From Acidobacteria bacterium RIFCSPLOWO2_12_FULL_66_21 (GTDB lineage Bacteria > Acidobacteriota > Vicinamibacteria > Vicinamibacterales > 2-12-FULL-66-21), in the NCBI GenBank assembly GCA_001767455.1, contig MELC01000015.1:14771-57795 (forward strand): DNA of 43,025 bases, in the 5' to 3' direction. The position numbers were made by a program, and so were the translations under genes. This document shows positions 38,693 to 43,025 of the stretch, in pieces (within the stretch, counting starts at the first letter, position 1; every line of letters begins with the position of its first letter). The notes below the pieces were generated by a model, which did not search any database, was not told the origin of the DNA, and worked only from the letters and a program-made list of their open reading frames with translations.

Positions 38693-40926
38693 CGGCCGAT
38701 GAGCCGCTGAATCGTCTCCAGCAACTGCCGCTGGTTGAATTCGCTTTTCGTGACGTAGGCGTCGGCCCCGACCTCGATGCCTCGCCGCCGATCCTCCGGC
38801 GACTCGCGCGCGGTCACGATGATCACGGGGATGTCGCGAAGCCGATCGTCGGCCCGCATCCGCGAGGTCAGCTCGAATCCATCCATGCGGGGCATGTCCA
38901 CATCGGCGATCACGAGGTCGCACTTCTTCTGCCGCAGCACTTCGAGGCCGTGCACGCCGTCATGCGCCAGCTCGGCTCGGTAGCCGGCCGCAATCAGGAT
39001 GTTCCGCTCCAGCTCTCCGGTAATGAACGAGTCTTCCACGACGAGGATGAGTCCGGGCTGGATCTCGCGCGCCACCGCCCGCACGGCCGACGCCCGGATG
39101 GCGGGCGTCCGGACCGCCAGCTGGAAAATCTCATGGACCTCCAGGATCAGCACGATTCGCCCGTCGCCCAGGACCGTGGCGCCGGAAAACGACCGGTGAT
39201 CGCGCAGCCGTCCCCGAAGCTCCCGGAACACCAGCTCCTGCTCGTGATGCACCGCGTCGACCATGATGCCGAACCGGTGATCGAACGCACGCGCCACGAG
39301 CACCGGCCGGCGCAGGAGTGGTCCGGCCGGCGGGGGCAGCTGAAACAGCCGATCGAGCGAGACGAGCGGCACCGTTTCGCCCGAGACCTCCAGCGCTTCA
39401 CCCTCCTGCAGCATCCGGATCTGCTGCGGCTCGACGTACACGATGCGCTCCACGGCGGTCGTCGGCAGCGCGAACAGCTCTCCGCCGCCTTCGACCAGCA
39501 GGGCCCGAATCAACGCGAGGGACAACGGCAGATCAAGCACCACATCGGCGCCCCGACCAGGCTGCGAGTGAATGCGGATGGCGCCGTGAAGACGTTCAAC
39601 CGTCTGCTTGACAACATCCATCCCCACACCGCGGCCCGACACATCGGTGACGGTCCGGCTAGTGCTGAAGCCTGGATGGAAGATCAAGCCGAGCACGTCC
39701 TCCTCGCTCCAGCGTTCCAGCTCCTCTTCGGACACCAGCCGCCGCGTCAATGCCGCCGCCCGCAGCGTGGCCGGATCGATCCCGCGCCCGTCGTCCTGGA
39801 TCGTGATGAGGATCCGGTTGCCCTGTTGCTCCGCCGAGAGGAGCAACTGCCCTTGGCGCGGCTTGCCCTGGCGCACCCGATCCGCCGGCGATTCGATGCC
39901 GTGGTCGATCGCGTTGCGCACCAGGTGGACGAGCGGCTCGTTAATCTGCTCGATGATCTTCTTGTCGAGCTCCGTCTCCCGCCCGCGGACGGTGAACTCC
40001 ACCTCTTTGCCGAAGTCCCGGGCGAGGTCCCGCACAGCGCGGGGGAACGCATCGAACACCGTGGACAGCGGGAGCATGGTCAGTCCGATGACGGTCTGCC
40101 GCAGCTCCTCGGTGACCAGATTCATGCGGACCTGATCGCCGCTGAATTCCTCGACGAATTGCCGCATGCGACGGCCGGCGCCCTCGACAAGATCGACGTA
40201 CTCGTCGAGCCGAGATCCGACTCCGTTCCCGCCGCTCGGCAGTCCCTGGCGGATGACCTGGAGACGGTTCTTGAGCTGACGGAGGAGCGACTCCTGGTGC
40301 CGCAGCTCGCCGGCCCGCTCCGACGCCTGGAGGTTCTGGATGACCATTTCGGCCGCCAGATTGGCCAACCCGTCGATCTTCTCGACCAGCACCCGGACCG
40401 ATCGCCTGACCTCAGGCGCGGCCTGACGTGGAAGACCGGCCTGGGTGCCCGCGTCAGGCGCCGCCACAAGTGGCTGCGCGGGCGCCGCCGGCATCGCGGC
40501 TTCCACTTCCTCCGCCGGGACCGCAGGACCTTCGGAGGACCCTGTCAGCGCATCGAACGCCCGGCAGAAAGGGGTCACATCCATCGGCTCTCTGATTCCA
40601 CCAGCCAGTTGATCGACGCGTGAGGTCAGGGCGTCCACGCCCGTGAACAGGGCGTCGAACGCGCGCGCATCCAGAGCAACCCGATCTTCCCTGGCCGCCA
40701 CGAGCAGGTCTTCCATCCGATGCACGAGCCTGGAAATGTCGTTCAGCCCCAGCATTTTGGCCGAGCCCTTGAGGCTGTGGGCCTGGCGCAGCGCCTCCCG
40801 CATCGCCTCACCCGCCTTGGGGTCGCGCTCCAGGCTCAAGAGGCTGTCGTCCAGGCTGCGCAGGCGCTCGCGGGCTTCTTCGACGAACTGGCCGATGAAG
40901 GCGAACGGGTCGAGTGGGCTCACCAT
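38689..40926 (-). CDS. cheA: CheA histidine kinase fused to a receiver domain
   Basis: A 745-residue hybrid CheA. HPt domain P1 has His50 in ALRQAHSLKGSAKMLG. A short linker takes the place of a full CheY-binding P2 domain. Dimerisation P3 (about residues 230-300) is followed by the ATPase P4 with N-box HLVRNAIDHGIESP, DDGRGIDPATL and GRGVGMDVVKQTVERLHG. A CheW-like P5 comes next, and a C-terminal receiver (LILVVEDSFITGELERN ... LVIADVDMPRMDGFEL). All kinase motifs are intact. CheA-REC fusions are typical of WspE, FrzE and other alternative-function systems. The ATG at 40926 lies inside the end of the upstream cheW-like gene, so expression is coupled. Confidence 0.94.
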   Translation of the reverse strand: MVSPLDPFAFIGQFVEEARERLRSLDDSLLSLERDPKAGEAMREALRQAHSLKGSAKMLGLNDISRLVHRMEDLLVAAREDRVALDARAFDALFTGVDALTSRVDQLAGGIREPMDVTPFCRAFDALTGSSEGPAVPAEEVEAAMPAAPAQPLVAAPDAGTQAGLPRQAAPEVRRSVRVLVEKIDGLANLAAEMVIQNLQASERAGELRHQESLLRQLKNRLQVIRQGLPSGGNGVGSRLDEYVDLVEGAGRRMRQFVEEFSGDQVRMNLVTEELRQTVIGLTMLPLSTVFDAFPRAVRDLARDFGKEVEFTVRGRETELDKKIIEQINEPLVHLVRNAIDHGIESPADRVRQGKPRQGQLLLSAEQQGNRILITIQDDGRGIDPATLRAAALTRRLVSEEELERWSEEDVLGLIFHPGFSTSRTVTDVSGRGVGMDVVKQTVERLHGAIRIHSQPGRGADVVLDLPLSLALIRALLVEGGGELFALPTTAVERIVYVEPQQIRMLQEGEALEVSGETVPLVSLDRLFQLPPPAGPLLRRPVLVARAFDHRFGIMVDAVHHEQELVFRELRGRLRDHRSFSGATVLGDGRIVLILEVHEIFQLAVRTPAIRASAVRAVAREIQPGLILVVEDSFITGELERNILIAAGYRAELAHDGVHGLEVLRQKKCDLVIADVDMPRMDGFELTSRMRADDRLRDIPVIIVTARESPEDRRRGIEVGADAYVTKSEFNQRQLLETIQRLIGR

Positions 40927-41357
40927 GGCAGCCTGGCGGGATCCAGCAGGAGAAAGACTTCCTCCTGGTCGAGGCCGACTCCCCAGAACGGCCCCGTGGA
41001 GCGAGCCGCGCACAGCCACGCGGGCATCGGCCGGAGAGCGCGGAGCGCAGCGGAAACGACATCCAGTACGCAAACCACGCCCAGTCCTCCCGCACGGTCG
41101 CCTCTGCGCCACTCGATCCAGAGCGCGGCGTCGGCAGGGGCCGCGAAGTGCGCGTTCAGGTCGATCAGTGGAAGGCTGCCGCTCGCCTCTGCCGGGCCGG
41201 CGAGATCGCGCGCCGAGACCGCGATCTGCACCACCTCGGCGCTGGGGAGCGCCATGAGGCAGCCAGCCGCCTCGAACAGGAGCAGAGAGATCGCTCTGCC
41301 CGACTCGGGACGCGGTCGATGCGCAGGCGCGTTCTCCCCGAGCCCGAGCGCGCTCAT
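40920..41357 (-). CDS. Divergent CheW-like coupling protein
   Basis: A 145-residue protein that aligns by pattern with CheW: SLLLFEAAGCLMALPSAEVVQIAVSA (first beta-barrel), LPLIDLNAHFAAP where CheW has GxxxLRGxxIPVVDL-like text, and VVCVLDVVSAALRALRPMPAWL. The conserved NLRG loop is lost, which is why it is called divergent. It ends FLLLDPARLPW. By position (between cheW and cheA, with ATGA and ATGGTGA overlaps) it should be the second coupling protein, as WspD is in Wsp systems. Confidence in the family is moderate because motifs are weak. Confidence 0.7.
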   Translation of the reverse strand: MSALGLGENAPAHRPRPESGRAISLLLFEAAGCLMALPSAEVVQIAVSARDLAGPAEASGSLPLIDLNAHFAAPADAALWIEWRRGDRAGGLGVVCVLDVVSAALRALRPMPAWLCAARSTGPFWGVGLDQEEVFLLLDPARLPW

Positions 41358-41878
41358 GGGGCGATCATCCTCTCCAGATCGAGTACGCCCATGAGCGCAT
41401 CCTGGACGCGCACGGTGCCGACGAAGAACTGGGCACGCTCGGACGGCCATGTAGCGAGCGGGGATTCAATCTGGTCCGGCGAAAGCTCGTAGATGTCGGC
41501 GATCGAATCGACCACCAGCCCGAGCGGCTCCTCGGATCCGCGCAGCACGACGAGAAACGACGTCTCGGCCGGGGCCGTCTCCGGGCAGCTCAGGATGGCT
41601 TTGGGGTTGAGCGCACAGATGATCTCGCCGCGCAGGTTCACCAGACCGGCAACGCTCGCGGGAGCGCCGGGAACGCTCCTGATCCTCGTCACCCGCTCCA
41701 CTTCTCTCAACTGCCGCAGCGGGAGCGCATACACTTCCTGCCCCAGGTAGAAGCCGAGGTACTGCACGCGCTCCTGCTCGGCGATCCGCTGCTCACCGGC
41801 GCCCCGTTGCTGCTCGATCGCCTTCAGGATCTGTTCCGGCGGTTCACCAACAGGGCGCTCGCGATCCTCGTTTGCCAT
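41354..41878 (-). CDS. cheW: CheW coupling protein
   Basis: A 174-residue protein. After a variable N-terminus (about 45 residues, Glu/Gln-rich) the CheW domain begins with QYLGFYLGQEVYALPLRQLREVERVTRIRSVPGAPASVAGLVNLRGEIICALNPKAIL. It includes the hallmark VAGLVNLRGEI, and continues LVVLRGSEEPLGLVVDSIADIYELSPDQIE and ends AQFFVGTVRVQDALMGVLDLERMI. It bridges chemoreceptor tips and CheA. The ATG at 41878 lies 11 nt after the MCP stop. Its stop overlaps the second CheW-like gene by 4 nt. Confidence 0.93.
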   Translation of the reverse strand: MANEDRERPVGEPPEQILKAIEQQRGAGEQRIAEQERVQYLGFYLGQEVYALPLRQLREVERVTRIRSVPGAPASVAGLVNLRGEIICALNPKAILSCPETAPAETSFLVVLRGSEEPLGLVVDSIADIYELSPDQIESPLATWPSERAQFFVGTVRVQDALMGVLDLERMIAP

Positions 41879-41889
41879 GAGACTGACCG

Positions 41890-43025
41890 CTACAGCCTGA
41901 ACTCTTTGATCCGGGTCTTGAACTGATCCGCCAGCTTGTTCAACTCCGACACCGACGCCGCGGACTGTTTCATCCCTGCCGCCGACTGCTTCGTGACGTC
42001 CGCCACCTCGCGCATCGTCTGAACGATCTGCTCGCTGGCGCTCCGCTGCTGCTGCGTCGCCAGCGTGATCTGCCGGATCGCCTGGGTTGTGCGGTCCACC
42101 ATCTGCAGGATCTCCTCGAGGCTGCCCCCGGCCCGCGTCGCCAGCGACACCCCGCCCTCGACTTCTCGAACGCCCTGCTCGGTCGCCAGCACGGAACTGT
42201 TCGTGGCCGACTGGATTTCGCCCACGATGCCCTTGATCTCCTCGGCCGACTCCCGGGTCTTCTCCGCCAGCCGCCGGACTTCGCTGGCGACCACGCCGAA
42301 CCGCTTGCCGTGCTCCCCGGCCGCCGCGGATTCGATGGCCGCATTGACCGCGAGCAGGTGAATCTCCCCCGCGATCTCCTTGATCAGGTTGAGCGCTTCA
42401 GAAATCCGCTGCGAGCGCTCGCCGAGCGACAGCGTCTTGGCCGAGATGTCTTCGACCCGGCGGCGGATCTTCTGCATTGCCTCGAGCGCATCGGTGACGG
42501 ATTGGTAGCCGTTGTGGGCGGCCTGCGCGCTGTCATCCGCGATCTTCTCGACCGACGTGGCGTTGTCGGCAATCTGCTTGGCCGTATTGGTGAGCTCCTC
42601 CATCGTCGCGGTCACTTCGGCAATGGAGGCTGCCTGTTGGGCCGACCCCGAGGCGTGCTCTTCGGACGCGCTGAGGATCTGGCTCGAGGCCGTCGTGATT
42701 TGCAGTCCCGCCTGTTGGATCTCCTGGATCAGCTCCCGCAGCTTGGCGCTCATCTCGTTGGCGGCCCGGGCCAGCATGCCCAATTCGTCCCGTCGATCGA
42801 GCCTGATGCTCTGGGACAGGTCGCCTGACGCGATCGCTTTGAGGAAGGGCACAAGCGACGTGATGGGCCGCGAGAACCGGTTCGCCCAATACACCGAAAC
42901 CGCGCCGGCGCCGACGCCAAGGGCGAGAAAGAGACCCACCAGCGTCCACATGAGCCGGCGGAGCGGCGCGAAGGCGACGTCGGTCCGCAACAACAGCGCC
43001 GCCTGCCACGTCTCCGGCAGATACG
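41890..43025 (-). CDS. Methyl-accepting chemotaxis protein (N-terminus outside window)
   Basis: The reading frame stays open to the window edge, so only the C-terminal ~377 residues are present. The outermost residues (LPETWQAALLLRTDVAFAPLRR) look like the end of a periplasmic Cache sensor. A TM helix follows (LMWTLVGLFLALGVGAGAVSVYWA), a HAMP domain (RPITSLVPFLKAIASGDLSQSIRLDRRDELGMLARAANEMSAKL), and the signalling coiled coil. The hairpin tip is EIHLLAVNAAIESAAAGEHGKRFGVVASEVRRLAEKTRESAEEI. It binds CheW/CheA at this tip. As first gene of the operon it should be the dedicated receptor of this array. Its ligand cannot be inferred from the part seen. Confidence 0.93.
   Translation of the reverse strand, partial: YLPETWQAALLLRTDVAFAPLRRLMWTLVGLFLALGVGAGAVSVYWANRFSRPITSLVPFLKAIASGDLSQSIRLDRRDELGMLARAANEMSAKLRELIQEIQQAGLQITTASSQILSASEEHASGSAQQAASIAEVTATMEELTNTAKQIADNATSVEKIADDSAQAAHNGYQSVTDALEAMQKIRRRVEDISAKTLSLGERSQRISEALNLIKEIAGEIHLLAVNAAIESAAAGEHGKRFGVVASEVRRLAEKTRESAEEIKGIVGEIQSATNSSVLATEQGVREVEGGVSLATRAGGSLEEILQMVDRTTQAIRQITLATQQQRSASEQIVQTMREVADVTKQSAAGMKQSAASVSELNKLADQFKTRIKEFRL

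Noticed and set aside
38950-40623. 557-codon plus-strand open frame opposite cheA
   Set aside because: Shadow of the CheA frame, whose catalytic motifs are all present on the minus strand.
1-43025. Insertion sequences, prophage, integrase att sites, tRNA or rRNA genes
   Set aside because: No transposase, integrase or structural phage protein and no cloverleaf or rRNA signature was recognised by eye on either strand; a tRNAscan or Infernal run would settle this.

Overview
The window looks like chromosomal DNA of an Acidobacteriota bacterium, probably of the Vicinamibacteria type. This is an inference from gene content: three long MacB/FtsX-type ABC permeases of the acidobacterial duplicated orphan permease (ADOP) kind, many secreted peptidases and hydrolases, an Asp-box (sortilin-like) beta-propeller protein, uniformly high GC and many GTG starts. 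No rRNA, tRNA, CRISPR array, transposase or phage gene was seen.

Layout. 0.2-5.8 kb: secreted Asp-box propeller protein, PAP2-family membrane phosphatase and secreted amidohydrolase, with a large inverted repeat between the last two. 5.86-9.0 kb: a worn cassette with a promoter-like site joined to the C-terminal half of a lipocalin-like gene, an ADOP permease, and the C-terminal stub of a second permease. 9.04-9.6 kb: ParD/ParE toxin-antitoxin pair. 9.8-11.1 kb: MerR/TipAS regulator with its own 19-bp-spacer promoter, then a small four-helix membrane protein. 11.3-16.2 kb: S9 peptidase, then (minus strand) a DUF4097-like protein and a CocE/NonD hydrolase. 16.3-20 kb: second ADOP permease, YgjP-type metallopeptidase, GNAT. 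20.1-27 kb: penicillin-acylase lipoprotein, GNAT-like protein, M28 peptidase (minus), SufE and a rhodanese sulfurtransferase. 27.1-31.8 kb: third ADOP permease, DinB protein and a secreted CxxCH protein. 31.9-34.1 kb (minus): exbB-exbD-exbD-tonB operon. 34.4-43.0 kb (minus): a tightly overlapping chemosensory operon, MCP - CheW - CheW-like - CheA/REC - CheB - CheR/TPR - hybrid REC/HPt protein, whose MCP runs off the window.

Working together. The TonB/ExbBD proteins would energise outer-membrane uptake, which fits the many secreted hydrolases. The chemosensory operon has the composition of a Wsp-like or other alternative-function array. Its last gene, however, is a hybrid protein with a degenerate ATPase domain rather than a diguanylate cyclase.

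The most striking non-coding signal is in the spacers. About twelve intergenic regions in the first 32 kb carry strict 7-bp periodic word arrays. The words differ between loci but are related (core NNAGYYN), and arrays run up to 25 units without an indel. Several arrays fold back on themselves and many abut promoters. A 10-bp array and a 9-bp array are variants of the theme. A second pattern is that about ten genes have a -10-like hexamer 5-7 nt before the start codon, suggesting leaderless transcription. Two of these share an ECF-sigma-like GAACC...GTCTAA promoter in front of ADOP permeases.
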